A stretch of 64,000 nucleotides of DNA from CBDBCU01 sp965203435 (GTDB taxonomy: Bacteria > Chloroflexota > Dehalococcoidia > Lucifugimonadales > UBA3495), in assembly GCA_965203435.1 (NCBI GenBank), contig CBDBCU010000003.1, positions 372,001 to 436,000 of the forward strand, in the 5' to 3' direction. Below, in pieces: positions 1-8,008 of the stretch (positions are counted from its first letter, which is position 1; each line of letters begins with the position of its first letter). Below the pieces are notes generated by a model. That model ran no database searches. It was not told the origin of the DNA and was given only the letters and a program-made list of their open reading frames with translations. The position numbers and the translations under genes are program-made.

Positions 1-654
1 GACGAGGTGGCGGTGGTCAAAAACTGCCCCATCGTCTTTGCCTGCGACGGCCGGGCTCGGGCTGGCATCACCGCCTCCTGGTATCGGCAGCTGGGCCATA
101 CGGAAGTCTATGCCCTGGCCGGCGGCGTAGCGGCTTGGGCCGAAAGCGGCCAAGATTTGGCCTATGGCCCCGATAGCGATCCGCCCTTGGGGTTGGCCCA
201 AGCCCGGGAACAGGTGCAACCGATAGATGCCGCCGCCGTGCAAGCGGCGATCCAATCCCATCCGGATGCCGCCATAATTTTCGTGGATACCAGCGCCGAC
301 TTTGCCCGCAGTCACATTCCCGGCGGCCACTGGCAGCCCCGGGGCTGGCTGGAACTGCACATCGCCGCCCTGATTCCCGATAAGAATACGCCGGTCATCG
401 TTACCGACACCGACGGGACGAATGCGATTCTGGCCGGGGCCACTTTGCGGGAATTGGGCTATTCCCGGATAACGGTTCTGGACGGGGGGATGGCCGCTTG
501 GCGCGCCGCCGCCTTGCCGGAGGAGACCGGCCTGGCCGGCGTAATGCACCCGCCTCAAGACCTGGTGCCGGCCGGCCCTGACCGCAGCTATGCCGATGCC
601 ATCAACTACCTGCGCTGGGAAACGGCGTTAGGGGAAAAGTACGCCGCCGGCTAG
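1..654 (+). CDS. Rhodanese-like sulfurtransferase, two-domain, 5'-truncated by window edge
   Basis: The reading frame is open to base 1, so the gene probably begins upstream; the first possible start inside the window is GTG at 7. The visible part holds the end of one rhodanese domain and a complete second one. The first has a CDGRARA loop where active rhodaneses carry the catalytic Cys (CxxGxR), so it may transfer sulfur. In the second domain (about residues 75-170) the equivalent loop reads TDTDGTNA and has no Cys, so this domain looks catalytically dead. The GGVAAW and GGMAAW endings are typical of the family. Multi-domain rhodaneses move sulfane sulfur between thiols; a sulfite-oxidase-like enzyme lies 2.5 kb downstream, but no operon links them. 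Confidence in the family is high; the substrate is unknown. Confidence 0.85.
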   Translation, partial: DEVAVVKNCPIVFACDGRARAGITASWYRQLGHTEVYALAGGVAAWAESGQDLAYGPDSDPPLGLAQAREQVQPIDAAAVQAAIQSHPDAAIIFVDTSADFARSHIPGGHWQPRGWLELHIAALIPDKNTPVIVTDTDGTNAILAGATLRELGYSRITVLDGGMAAWRAAALPEETGLAGVMHPPQDLVPAGPDRSYADAINYLRWETALGEKYAAG

Positions 655-679
655 ACCGGTACTGTTCGGTTGACCAAAC

Positions 680-707
680 CGCTCATCCTGAACTTGTTGA
701 AGGATGG
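680..707. repeat. Family C repeat unit
   Basis: One 28-bp copy of the unit containing CTCATCCTGAACTTGTTG followed by AAGGATGG. It is imperfectly palindromic (CATCCT/AGGATG). The gap 655-1114 contains only this unit and the next two repeats; I see no gene there. Confidence 0.85.
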
Positions 708-718
708 GTAAGCCGCAA

Positions 719-820
719 CCGTCCTTCCCGCGTAAGCGGGAATCCCGAAATGCCCGATTGGTATCAGGCTGGTCTTTGGCAATACCGTTCTGGATTCCCG
801 CGTAAGCGGGAATGACGGTA
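719..820. repeat. Family A inverted REP pair (REPIN-like), copy 1
   Basis: Two short palindromes around TTCCCGCGTAAGCGGGAA face each other about 50 bp apart, bounded by CCGTC on the left and GACGGTA on the right. Twelve such pairs and three half units occur in the window. Confidence 0.9.
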
Positions 821-894
821 GGCGGGCGGGAATGGCGGCGGATGGGCAACTACTACTGCGGGAAGGACGGTAGCGGATCCACTGCCACTCTACT

Positions 895-987
895 ATGTCA
901 TTCCGAGCGTAGCCGAGGAATCTACAATGCCCGGCCTTGAATCCATTTCAGGATTTTTAGATTCCTCGGCTACGCTCGGAATGACAT
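895..987. repeat. Family B long hairpin repeat, copy 1
   Basis: About 29-bp arms beginning ATGTCATTCCGAGCG and ending with its reverse complement, separated by about 35 bp. Near-identical copies are at 38347 and 51708. Confidence 0.9.
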
Positions 988-1114
988 AGGGGCGGGGGCG
1001 GGATGACATGATAAAGGGGGCGGAATGCCAGGAATGACATAGGTTGCTCGGAAGGTGTATAATCCCGGAAACCGCCGCCAATGCCGCCTTTAACCCGGAC
1101 GAGGATTAACGGCT

Positions 1115-1465
1115 ATGCCCATCATTGAACACAGCAGCATCCCGATGCCGGCCGCCATTGACGGCCGGGCGGAACGGCTTTTCGTTTCTCCGGAGCAGGG
1201 CGCCCAGTCCCTGATCGTCAAGGAAGTGGACTTGCATCCCGGCTGGGTGGGCCGGCTGCATACCCATTCCACCGACCAGGCGATTATGGTGCTGGCCGGG
1301 GCGGTGCAGCTAATCCTGGGCGATGAACTGCGGACGGTGCGGGCCGGCTGCACCCTGTTCGCCCCGCCGGGCATCCCCCACAAACTGGTCAACAAGCTGT
1401 GGATTCCGGTGAAACTGCTGGTCATCTCCCCGTCCGTTGATTTGGAAACGGACTATTTGGAGTAA
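1115..1465 (+). CDS. Small cupin-domain protein
   Basis: A 116-residue single-domain cupin. The first cupin motif is visible as HTHSTDQ (about residues 49-55) and the second as PPGIPH (about residues 89-94), giving three His that can hold a metal; the usual Glu of motif 1 appears to be replaced by Asp or Gln. GAGG lies about 12 bases before the ATG. The gene stands alone between repeat clusters, so the context gives no clue to the substrate. Proteins of this size are often sugar isomerase-like, oxygenase-like or purely binding cupins, and none can be chosen here. Confidence 0.85.
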   Translation: MPIIEHSSIPMPAAIDGRAERLFVSPEQGAQSLIVKEVDLHPGWVGRLHTHSTDQAIMVLAGAVQLILGDELRTVRAGCTLFAPPGIPHKLVNKLWIPVKLLVISPSVDLETDYLE

Positions 1466-1524
1466 TGGGCGGCCGTTTTGCCCCCGCCATTCCCGCGCCC
1501 CCTGCTGTCATTCCTAGGATCCCC

Positions 1525-1629
1525 CTACCGTCATTCCCGCGTAAGCGGGAATCCGGCGGTGGTTGGACAGCAACGGACTGGTCTTTTCAGTACCGTTCGG
1601 GATTCCCGCTTACGCGGGAATGATGGTAG
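1525..1629. repeat. Family A inverted REP pair, copy 2
   Basis: Same architecture as the copy at 719. The gap 1466-1804 holds this pair, one family C unit and a promoter, and no gene. Confidence 0.9.
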
Positions 1630-1650
1630 GGGGCCGCCGCCGGCCCCATC

Positions 1651-1678
1651 CGCTCATCCTGAACTTGTTGAAGGATGG
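1651..1678. repeat. Family C repeat unit
   Basis: 28-bp copy in the same orientation as the one at 680. Confidence 0.85.
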
Positions 1679-1731
1679 CAATGGCGGCGGAAAGACGGAA
1701 AAATTGATTTGGAAAATTGCCCGCAAAAGCA

Positions 1732-1760
1732 TTGACCTACCCCGCAACCCGGTTTATACT
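1732..1760 (+). promoter_or_regulatory. Sigma70-type promoter before the secreted protein gene
   Basis: TTGACC (1732-1737), a 17-base spacer and TATACT (1755-1760). The predicted start of transcription is about 37 bases before the ATG at 1805. Confidence 0.6.
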
Positions 1761-1804
1761 GGTTAGCAATCAAAGTCCCTAACCCCATCCGCGAGGGAAT
1801 TGCC

Positions 1805-2618
1805 ATGTCCCTACGAAATGCAATGGTCGCCCTTGCCTTTCTAATGGCATTTTTCGCATGGGGGGGGGTATCCATCGGCTCAAGCCCGTTCCATCCCCTG
1901 GGACTGTTCCGACTGGCAAGCCTTTGCCCACGCCGACCGGACTACCGCCATCCTGGAATCCCTGGCCGAAAACCGGGGCAAGACCCTCTACTGCGGCATC
2001 GACCAGTCCGACACCTTTGGCAAAGCCGAAACCTGGCAGGCCGGCAAAGACCGCAACGAGCGGGACGATACCATCTATTCCGGGGAACGCGGCATTTTCC
2101 GCGGTTTCATCGCTGCCCAAGAGGGTTGGCTGACCGAGGGAGAATCCGGCGTTACCGGAGTCAGCATTGACCGCATCTTTGAGTTTCCCCGGGAAAAGCG
2201 GCGGGGGCGGCGGGTCAAGTATAAGAAGTTTGCCATCGCCGGCTTTGCCAGCTCTTGCGGACCTAATTCCGGCGGCGAGAATGTCGCGCCGTCGGGGGAT
2301 CGCAGCAACTGCGCCGGCGGCCACGCCACGCACGCGAATAGCGTTGGCCAGGCGCGCCGGAATTACAATAACGACATCCATCCCAACCTCTCCTGGCTGG
2401 CCTTGGCGACGCGCCAAGCCAGGATTTTGTGCCGCAATCGGCACGCCGCCCCTTCCGTCCGCAACTTGCAAATCAAAACGCAGCTCCTATCCGACGGTTA
2501 CGCCAACTCCGACATCGACCTGCAGTGGGTTGATCAGGCCAGTGGTGTCCGCATTGCCTATCAACTCCGCCGCTGGACGGCTACCTGTGTCAAAAAAGTA
2601 AAGGGCCCCCGCCGTTAA
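1805..2618 (+). pseudogene. Secreted protein of unknown function, frameshifted in a G9 tract
   Basis: The gene encodes an N-terminal signal-like segment (MSLRNAMVALAFLMAFFAWG) and then goes out of frame at a run of nine G (1860-1868). Removing one G joins it to a long frame from about 1869 to the stop at 2618, whose first 110 residues closely match the intact paralogue at 34350: both have RSIPWDCSDWQAFA, then LYCG, then GVTGVSIDRIFEFPRE. The C-terminal halves diverge but both end in a WTATCKK/WTATCVKK-type tail with paired Cys. The family is not recognised. The LYCG stretch recalls EndA-type endonucleases, but the HNH signature is absent. The frameshift may be a real phase-variable tract, a decay mutation or a homopolymer sequencing error. 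Confidence 0.7.
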
Positions 2619-2630
2619 ATCCGGGCCCTT
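2601..2630 (+). terminator. Hairpin across the stop codon, possible terminator
   Basis: AAGGGCCC (2601-2608) pairs with GGGCCCTT (2623-2630). No clear T-run follows, so it is only a weak terminator candidate. Confidence 0.4.
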
Positions 2631-2715
2631 GCCTATTCCTGACCGCCGGCAATGCCGGCCGGCCTATACCAGACAACCGCATTGCCGGCCCCCCCATCCC
2701 GGCCGGCCCGCCCCC

Positions 2716-2820
2716 CTACCGTCATTCCCGCGTAAGCGGGAATCCCGCGGTGGCTTGCCAAGACTGCGGTATTATAAGGCAGTACCGTTCTGGATTCCCG
2801 CCTGCGCGGGAAGGACGGTA
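2716..2820. repeat. Family A inverted REP pair, copy 3
   Basis: Same layout as copy 1; the right arm has CCTGCGCGGG instead of CTTACGCGGG. The gap 2619-3115 contains only repeats and a promoter candidate. Confidence 0.9.
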
Positions 2821-2833
2821 GAGATTCCTATTC

Positions 2834-2932
2834 CGCTCATCCTGAACTTGTTGAAGGATGGCCCGCCGCCGTTCCGGCCCATCCTGCCTTTCCCGCCGCC
2901 TTTTCCATCCTTCAACAAGTTCAGGATGAGCG
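2834..2932. repeat. Two family C units in inverted orientation
   Basis: Copies at 2834-2861 and 2905-2932 face each other and can form one long hairpin, so unit C can also act as the arm of a larger element. Confidence 0.85.
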
Positions 2933-2971
2933 GAAAGGGTTTGCTGGCGGAAATGTAGGAGAATATAAGGC

Positions 2972-3010
2972 GTACCGTTTTCTGGATTCCCGCTTACGCG
3001 GGAATGACGG
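2972..3010. repeat. Family A half unit
   Basis: Only the right arm (GTACCGTTT then TTCCCGCTTACGCGGGAA and GACGG) is present. Confidence 0.8.
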
Positions 3011-3047
3011 CAGTAAAGGGCCGGGGGGCGGCCTTGACCGGGTGTGT

Positions 3048-3053
3048 TATATT
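3048..3053 (+). promoter_or_regulatory. Extended -10 promoter candidate
   Basis: TGTTATATT forms an extended -10 (TGn then TATATT) about 63 bases before the ATG at 3116; no good -35 is seen. Confidence 0.35.
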
Positions 3054-3115
3054 AAAAGCCGGGGCGCGCCGGATTGCCGCCCCCGCCGCGTTACTTTACA
3101 TCCCCGGAGGTGGTC

Positions 3116-4225
3116 ATGGTTATCCAGGATATTCGCATTGAAACCCGCCCCCAGCTGATTCCCACCAATGCCGGGCTGCGTACCTGGGCGGCGCCCCCGG
3201 AAGCCTTGCAGCAGGAAGTGGTGCCGAACGACCTGTTCTACATCCGCAATCACTGGGCCGAATGTCCCGAACTGGACATTGCTACCTACCGCTTGACGGT
3301 GGACGGGGAAGTGGCGCAGCCTTTGAGCCTGTCCTTTGATGACATCCTGGCTCTGCCGCAACGCCGGTTTCAGGTGACTTTCGAGTGCTGCGGCAACAGT
3401 CCGGTGCCGGACTATTGGGCCAAAGCCACCCGCACCGGGTCGGTGATGGAGCAGATTAAGGGCCACGGCATTATGGGCAACGCCGAATGGGCCGGGGTAT
3501 CCCTGGCCGCGGTTCTGAACCGGGCCGGCGTCCAACCCGGGGCGGTGGAAGTGGTGTTCGCCGGGGCCGATCACGGCCCGGATGAAACCGTCGGCGATCC
3601 GCCGGAGGTGACCTACGAGCGCAGCCTGCCGCTGGACAAAGCCCTCCATCCCGACACCCTGCTGGCCTATGAAATGAACGGCGAGCCGCTGCCGCTGCAT
3701 CACGGCTTTCCCCTGCGCCTACTGGTGCCGGGCTGGTACGGGATGACTTCGGTCAAGTGGCTGGTGGGCATTCGGGTCTTGAACCATGAGTTCCAGGGTT
3801 TTTACCAAAAGGAACGCTATATGACCCAGAACGGCCCGGAGGATGAAAACTATTACACCTACCACACCCGGATGAAAGTCAAATCCATCATCACCAATCC
3901 GGCCCCGGGGGAAATCCTGCCAGCGGCCGGCTATACCCTGGCCGGGGCCGCCTGGTCGGGGGAGGATGAAGTGGTGCGGGTGGACATCAGTGGGGATGGC
4001 GGCCGGACTTGGCAAGCGGCGAATCTGCTGCCTCGGGCCGGCGTCTATGCCTGGCAGCGGTGGACTTTTGACTGGCGGCCGGCCGCCGGCCCGGGCCGCT
4101 ACATCCTGATGTCCCGGGCCACGAACCGCAGCGGGGAAACCCAGCCGATGGAGTTTCCCAACAAGTGGGACGGCCGGGGCTACGGCAACAATATGGTCTT
4201 TCCAGTGGAAGTGCAGGTAAGGTAG
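3116..4225 (+). CDS. Sulfite oxidase-family molybdopterin oxidoreductase
   Basis: The ATG at 3116 has GGAGG five bases upstream; an earlier in-frame start at 3074 has no ribosome site. The 369-residue product has the Mo-cofactor fold of the sulfite oxidase family, with the metal-binding Cys at residue 91 in TFECCGN (family consensus CAGN), GNAEWAGVSLAAVL, and HGFPLRLLVPGWYGMTSVKW, followed by the Mo-co dimerisation domain (about 255-365). There is no haem b5 domain and no Tat or Sec signal, so it appears cytoplasmic or depends on a partner. Known members oxidise sulfite or reduce protein methionine sulfoxide (MsrP); the full-length dimerisation domain favours a sulfite oxidase or sulfite dehydrogenase-like role. 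A strong terminator follows. Confidence 0.9.
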   Translation: MVIQDIRIETRPQLIPTNAGLRTWAAPPEALQQEVVPNDLFYIRNHWAECPELDIATYRLTVDGEVAQPLSLSFDDILALPQRRFQVTFECCGNSPVPDYWAKATRTGSVMEQIKGHGIMGNAEWAGVSLAAVLNRAGVQPGAVEVVFAGADHGPDETVGDPPEVTYERSLPLDKALHPDTLLAYEMNGEPLPLHHGFPLRLLVPGWYGMTSVKWLVGIRVLNHEFQGFYQKERYMTQNGPEDENYYTYHTRMKVKSIITNPAPGEILPAAGYTLAGAAWSGEDEVVRVDISGDGGRTWQAANLLPRAGVYAWQRWTFDWRPAAGPGRYILMSRATNRSGETQPMEFPNKWDGRGYGNNMVFPVEVQVR

Positions 4226-4260
4226 GGGAAAGGGGCGGCCCCAAGGCCGAGCAGGAATTG

Positions 4261-4295
4261 AAAGCGGGGCAACCCCAAGGGGTTGCCCCGCTTTT
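4261..4295. terminator. Strong intrinsic terminator, bidirectional
   Basis: AAAGCGGGGCAACCCC pairs with GGGGTTGCCCCGCTTT around a 2-base centre, flanked by A on the left and T on the right. It closes the sulfite oxidase-like gene. Confidence 0.8.
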
Positions 4296-4491
4296 GGGAT
4301 TTGCCGGCGGTTTCCGGCCCATCCGGAGCTGGTTGCCCCAGGGCGGGACGAACCGAAAGGGTCAGGGCAAATACCGGATGGCAGTTGCAATCCGGCCGGC
4401 GATAATCAGCGTGCCGGCCAGGATTTGCTACCTGGCCCCTTCCCCGTCGGCTTTGGTCGCCAGATGCTTGTGGGGTGGCACGGTATATGTT

Positions 4492-4968
4492 CTAACGGGC
4501 ATCCATCCATACCCCACAAGCGGGACAAAAGAATCCCGCCGTGTTGTCGGGAAAGCTGAGGGGAATATCGCTGTGATGAGCCTTAATCAGCTCCTCTACC
4601 GTGGTAGTCTCGTCCACCAACAGGTTTTTGACCGGCGACATATCGCGCAGGTTAAGCCCTAACTCCCGGGCCGGATCCGGATCCCCGGTTTTGTGCCAGT
4701 GCGCCAAGGCAACGCGACGCTGTTCGAGCCACGCTTGATTTCCCGCTCGGGGTCGGTTTTGCCGCTCCGCGCTCCTATCCGGCAGAGTGAATCCAAACTC
4801 CTTGGCCGGCTCCGGATCCCCGGTATTATGCCAATGGCGAAGGGCCGCATTGCGGCGGTCAAGCCACTCCCGCTTTTCCGGCGGCAGGTTGGGATCCCGA
4901 AAGGGGTTGTCCGTGAACCGGGAGGGAACGGGGCGGATTTCATCCTGGTCCATTCCTGCATACTCCAT
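4492..4968 (-). CDS. Hypothetical protein with a tandem HWHxTGDP repeat and CPAC motif
   Basis: The start ATG at 4968 has AAGGA nine bases upstream; the frame extends further but without a site. The 158-residue protein carries two copies of a 33-residue unit (about 34-66 and 79-111), each with a W-L-x-x-R-R core, then HWHNTGDPEPAKE or HWHKTGDPDPARE. The C-terminus has a single CPAC (148-151), which could be half of a zinc site. No signal peptide or membrane segment is visible. It is not a family I recognise. The charged repeat with conserved His, Trp and Asp suggests a binding module. It is convergent with the sulfite oxidase-like gene. Confidence 0.65.
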   Translation of the reverse strand: MEYAGMDQDEIRPVPSRFTDNPFRDPNLPPEKREWLDRRNAALRHWHNTGDPEPAKEFGFTLPDRSAERQNRPRAGNQAWLEQRRVALAHWHKTGDPDPARELGLNLRDMSPVKNLLVDETTTVEELIKAHHSDIPLSFPDNTAGFFCPACGVWMDAR

Positions 4969-5160
4969 TCTTTTAATTCCTTGCGGCATTATAGCAACAG
5001 CCTTGGCGGAAGTCAAATTAAGGATGGTTTGTATTCAATAATGCGCTTTAACCGACCTTAACCCCGGCCAAATCTATGCTGAGGCGCCGGAAACCCGGCG
5101 GGCAACCAACATCTTTGTCGTGGCCGCGTTGATCTCCGCCGCCGCTTTAGGGCAAAATGA

Positions 5161-5191
5161 TAGTGGGGCAACCACAAAGGTTGCCCCACTA
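5161..5191 (-). terminator. Hairpin between two minus-strand genes
   Basis: TAGTGGGGCAACC (5161-5173) pairs perfectly with its complement at 5179-5191 around a 5-base loop, about 70 bases beyond the end of the membrane protein gene; the minus strand then reads TCATTTT. It shares GGGGCAACC with the terminator at 4261. Confidence 0.6.
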
Positions 5192-5224
5192 GCTAACCTT
5201 GCCCCGCTTTCCCGTCCGTTGGCG

Positions 5225-5257
5225 GCGGCCCCGGATTAGAGGCGATGCCGGGGCCGC
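5225..5257 (-). terminator. GC-rich hairpin just after the membrane protein gene
   Basis: GCGGCCCCGG pairs with CCGGGGCCGC around a 13-base loop seven bases past the stop codon. It lacks a T-run. Confidence 0.4.
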
Positions 5258-5263
5258 TCTTGG

Positions 5264-5794
5264 TTACGGCTCGTCAGCGCCGTTTTCATCGTACGGGCCG
5301 CCCGGCGGCGGTTCGTCAAAGGGACGGCCAGCCTGAAAAGCCGCCCGTTGCCGCCAGTACCAGGCGCGCCACTGATGGTCGCGTTCCCGCAAGGCGGCTT
5401 CCGCCCGTTGGGCCTCCGCCGCGGCTTGCCGGGCTTCCGCCTCGGCCCGTTCCACCGCCGCCTGTTCCCGCCGTTGGTCCCGTTCCCGCAGCCACTCGGC
5501 CAGCATATACACCTCCAAAATCACGTACGCGCTCCCCGCGATTTGCAACAGGTTCTGGCTCATCCCCCGCTGGGCGGCCAGGATGGTCTGCACCGCATTG
5601 TCCCCGGTCTGATAGACCACTTCGTCCCAAATGGTCAACGCCAGGAACAGCAGATACTCCGTCACGAATATGCCGGCGTACCAGGCGCGCAGCCGCCGGG
5701 GGACGCTCCAGATGCTTTCCCGCTCCGCCGGCGGCCGCTTATTCCGCCGGGGCGGATCGGATAGGGTTTCCTGGTCCTTTTGCTCCTCTTGCAA
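5264..5794 (-). CDS. Small two-helix membrane protein with C-terminal coiled coil
   Basis: A TTG start is chosen because GGGAGG lies seven bases before it. The 176-residue product has a basic N-terminus, two predicted membrane helices (about 41-57 and 82-101), then a long charged Ala/Glu/Arg-rich coiled coil (about 104-145) and a Pro/Gly-rich acidic tail. Both ends would face the cytoplasm. No family is recognised. It is a single-gene unit, ending in two hairpins. Confidence 0.7.
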   Translation of the reverse strand: MQEEQKDQETLSDPPRRNKRPPAERESIWSVPRRLRAWYAGIFVTEYLLFLALTIWDEVVYQTGDNAVQTILAAQRGMSQNLLQIAGSAYVILEVYMLAEWLRERDQRREQAAVERAEAEARQAAAEAQRAEAALRERDHQWRAWYWRQRAAFQAGRPFDEPPPGGPYDENGADEP

Positions 5795-5915
5795 TTTACC
5801 ACCTCCCGGTTAAGGTTGGCAACTGTATAACCGAAAGGCGGAATAGCTGTCTATAGGCAAGTGTCAGTACAATCGGGGCCGGGGCCTATCCCCTACCGTC
5901 ATTCCCGGCCGCCCC

Positions 5916-6016
5916 AACCGTCATTCCCGCGTAAGCGGGAATCCCGGACGGTACTGAAACGACCAGCCCGTTGCTGTCCCGCCACCGCCGGATTCCCGCT
6001 TACGCGGGAATGACGG
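5916..6016. repeat. Family A inverted REP pair, copy 4
   Basis: Standard pair, placed just after the 3' end of the minus-strand gene that stops at 6029. Confidence 0.9.
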
Positions 6017-6028
6017 TTGCGGGTTGGT

Positions 6029-6913
6029 TCAAGAGGAACTAGGCACCTGAATCAGGGTGATGTTCAGGGTTTGTTGCAGGACATTGCCCTGGGGACTGGT
6101 GGCGATGACCCGGATGTTGTTGCTGCCCTGGCGCAGGGTTACGATGGTGGAGAATATGCCGAACTCGTCCACCGGCAGGGCAATGCCGTTGACGGCGACG
6201 GCGGCCGTGGCGGCGGTGCGTCCCCACAGGCGGATGTTGCGCTCAAAGACCACCGCATCCCGGGGTTCGGTGACCGTCAGGAAAAAGGGTTCCGGCGGCA
6301 GGAAAGTGATGGTCAAAGTGCGGCTGCGGCGATGGCCGTCGGCGTCAATGGCAATCACTTCCAGGGCATTGACGCCGGGAGCCACCGGCACGGTCAGCTG
6401 AAAGCGGCCGCCTTCGCCGGAGGCCACGGCCCGGCCGCGGATGCTGACCGATGCGCCGAAACTGGTAACGCCCTGCACTGTCACCGTGTCCTCCCGGACA
6501 ATGCTGCGGTCGGCCGGGGAATGGATGTCCAGAATGGGCAACGGATCCGGCGTCGGGGCCGGGGTCGGCGTGGGTACCGGCGTGGGGGTCGGCGTTGGCC
6601 GCGGCGTGGGCGTGGGGGTTGGCAGCGGCGTCGGCGTGGGTGTCGGCCGCGGGGTCGGCGTGGGTAGCGGCGTGGCGGTAGGCGTCGGCCGCGGCGTAGG
6701 AGTAGCGGTCGGGGCCGGCGTGGGGGTAGCCGTAGGCGGCGGCGTGGGGGTAGCCGTGGGCGGCGGCGTAGGAATGACAGGGGGCGCCGTCCCCGGCCGG
6801 GGGACGGCTTGGACGCAGGCTATCCCGGCCGCCAGAGTCAAAAGGGCCAAGACCAAGACGATTATGGCCCGGGCCGCCCAGCGGCGGGCCGGCTTAGCAA
6901 TCGGGCGGTTCAT
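6029..6913 (-). CDS. Secreted or anchored protein: Thr-Pro linker plus two Ig-like domains
   Basis: The ATG at 6913 overlaps the TGA of the kinase gene (ATGA), which implies translational coupling; the longer upstream frame is only the kinase gene in another frame. The 294-residue product starts with a basic stretch and a hydrophobic helix (AIIVLVLALLTLAAGIAC; the lipobox is imperfect), then about 75 residues of TPTP/PTAT repeats. Two beta-sandwich domains follow, each with the G-x-N-x-I/L-x-V-x-A signature (GVNALEVIAIDADG and GSNNIRVIATSPQG) of bacterial Ig-like or glucodextranase-B-type domains. It is probably surface-exposed. Its place behind a response regulator and kinase suggests that it is the output or the sensor accessory of that system. 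Confidence 0.8.
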   Translation of the reverse strand: MNRPIAKPARRWAARAIIVLVLALLTLAAGIACVQAVPRPGTAPPVIPTPPPTATPTPPPTATPTPAPTATPTPRPTPTATPLPTPTPRPTPTPTPLPTPTPTPRPTPTPTPVPTPTPAPTPDPLPILDIHSPADRSIVREDTVTVQGVTSFGASVSIRGRAVASGEGGRFQLTVPVAPGVNALEVIAIDADGHRRSRTLTITFLPPEPFFLTVTEPRDAVVFERNIRLWGRTAATAAVAVNGIALPVDEFGIFSTIVTLRQGSNNIRVIATSPQGNVLQQTLNITLIQVPSSS

Positions 6914-8004
6914 CCGGCCCGTTCCCCATTGCCGTTGCCCGGCCGGGCCGGCGGCTCCCCCAAGGGCAGCGTTACCAGAAAGGCGGTATGGCTTTCCGGG
7001 TCGGGAGCGGCGCTGCTGGTTACGGTCAAATCGCCGCCATAGCGCTGGGTCAGGGTGTGGGCAATGAACAAGCCCAAGCCGGAACTGGTGCGCTCCTCCC
7101 GCCGGGCCACTTCCGGCGTCCAACCTCGGTCAAAAACATAGGGCAGATAGCGGGCCGGCAGGCCCGGCCCATCATCCCATACGCGAATGTAAAAGTTGCG
7201 GTCGTCCCGGGTCAAGCCGATTTCCACGCAGCCGGCGGCGTAGCGCACGGCGTTGTCCACCAGGTTGGCGGCGATATGTTCCACGGCCGAACTGTCGCAG
7301 TGGACAATGCCGAACTCGGTAGGTTCCGACCACCAGAGCATTTGCTTTTGGGCATCGGCGGCGGCCCGGCTGTAGCGGTCAACGATGCGGCGCACCACTT
7401 CCGCCGGCTCGACGGCGTGGCGGGAAAGGCCGGCATTGGGCGTTTCCAACTCAATCAGCACCTGAATGTTGGACAGCATCAGGCGGAAACTGGGGGTCTG
7501 CTCCTCGATTTCGTCCAACAGTTCCCGCACCGCCGCCGGCGTAGCGGCGGCATCGGATTGGAGCAGTTCCCGGATTTCCCGCTCCTTGCCCAAGATGCGG
7601 CGCAGCGGCCGGCCCAAGTCATGGTTGAACAGCTCAAAATACTGCTGGGTTACTTGCGCCCACTTTTCGGCAAAGCGGCGTTCCTCGGCGGCGGCGTCCC
7701 GATTCCGCAGCCGCAGGTCAATGGCAAGGTAAGACAAACCGACCAGGCACACGCCGAAAAAGAGCAGCAGTCCGCCGATGTAGGTCAGCGGCTCAATGCC
7801 CCAAAGCTGGGGGAAAAGGCGGGCGCCGATGAACGGAGCCAGCAGCAGGGCGGCGAGGCCGGCCAAGAGGATGAGGGCCGCGCCAATCAGCAACAGGCCC
7901 ATAGCCTTAATCAGGCCATTGCCGGCCCGGGGATGACGCCAAGCCTGCACCAGGTTCTGGAATATGATGCCGCGCTGCCGCGGCGGCAGTTGCTGGATTT
8001 CCAT
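6910..8004 (-). CDS. Membrane sensor histidine kinase
   Basis: A 364-residue kinase with two membrane helices (about 32-57 and 75-97) that leave only a short external loop, so it likely senses the membrane or a partner protein. The phosphoacceptor is probably H128 in LFNHDLGRPL. The ATPase domain shows the N box (NLVDNAVRY), G1 (DDGPGLP) and G2 (SGLGLFIA). The H-box is unusual: HDLGRP instead of the more common HELRTP. It begins four bases after the response regulator and overlaps the downstream Ig-like protein by four bases, making a three-gene operon. Confidence 0.9.
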   Translation of the reverse strand: MEIQQLPPRQRGIIFQNLVQAWRHPRAGNGLIKAMGLLLIGAALILLAGLAALLLAPFIGARLFPQLWGIEPLTYIGGLLLFFGVCLVGLSYLAIDLRLRNRDAAAEERRFAEKWAQVTQQYFELFNHDLGRPLRRILGKEREIRELLQSDAAATPAAVRELLDEIEEQTPSFRLMLSNIQVLIELETPNAGLSRHAVEPAEVVRRIVDRYSRAAADAQKQMLWWSEPTEFGIVHCDSSAVEHIAANLVDNAVRYAAGCVEIGLTRDDRNFYIRVWDDGPGLPARYLPYVFDRGWTPEVARREERTSSGLGLFIAHTLTQRYGGDLTVTSSAAPDPESHTAFLVTLPLGEPPARPGNGNGERAG

Positions 8005-8008
8005 AGCG

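Noticed and set aside
1478..1766. Short open frames in the intergenic repeats
   Set aside because: They translate family A and C repeats only.
1887..2618. EndA-type nuclease assignment for the secreted protein family
   Set aside because: Only an LYCG stretch is similar; the catalytic HNH residues are not present.
4165..4662. Open frame between the sulfite oxidase-like gene and the HWH-repeat protein
   Set aside because: It runs through the strong terminator and overlaps both genes.
6441..7067. Plus-strand open frame with VGVGVG repeats
   Set aside because: It is the antisense of the Thr-Pro codon repeats in the minus-strand surface protein.
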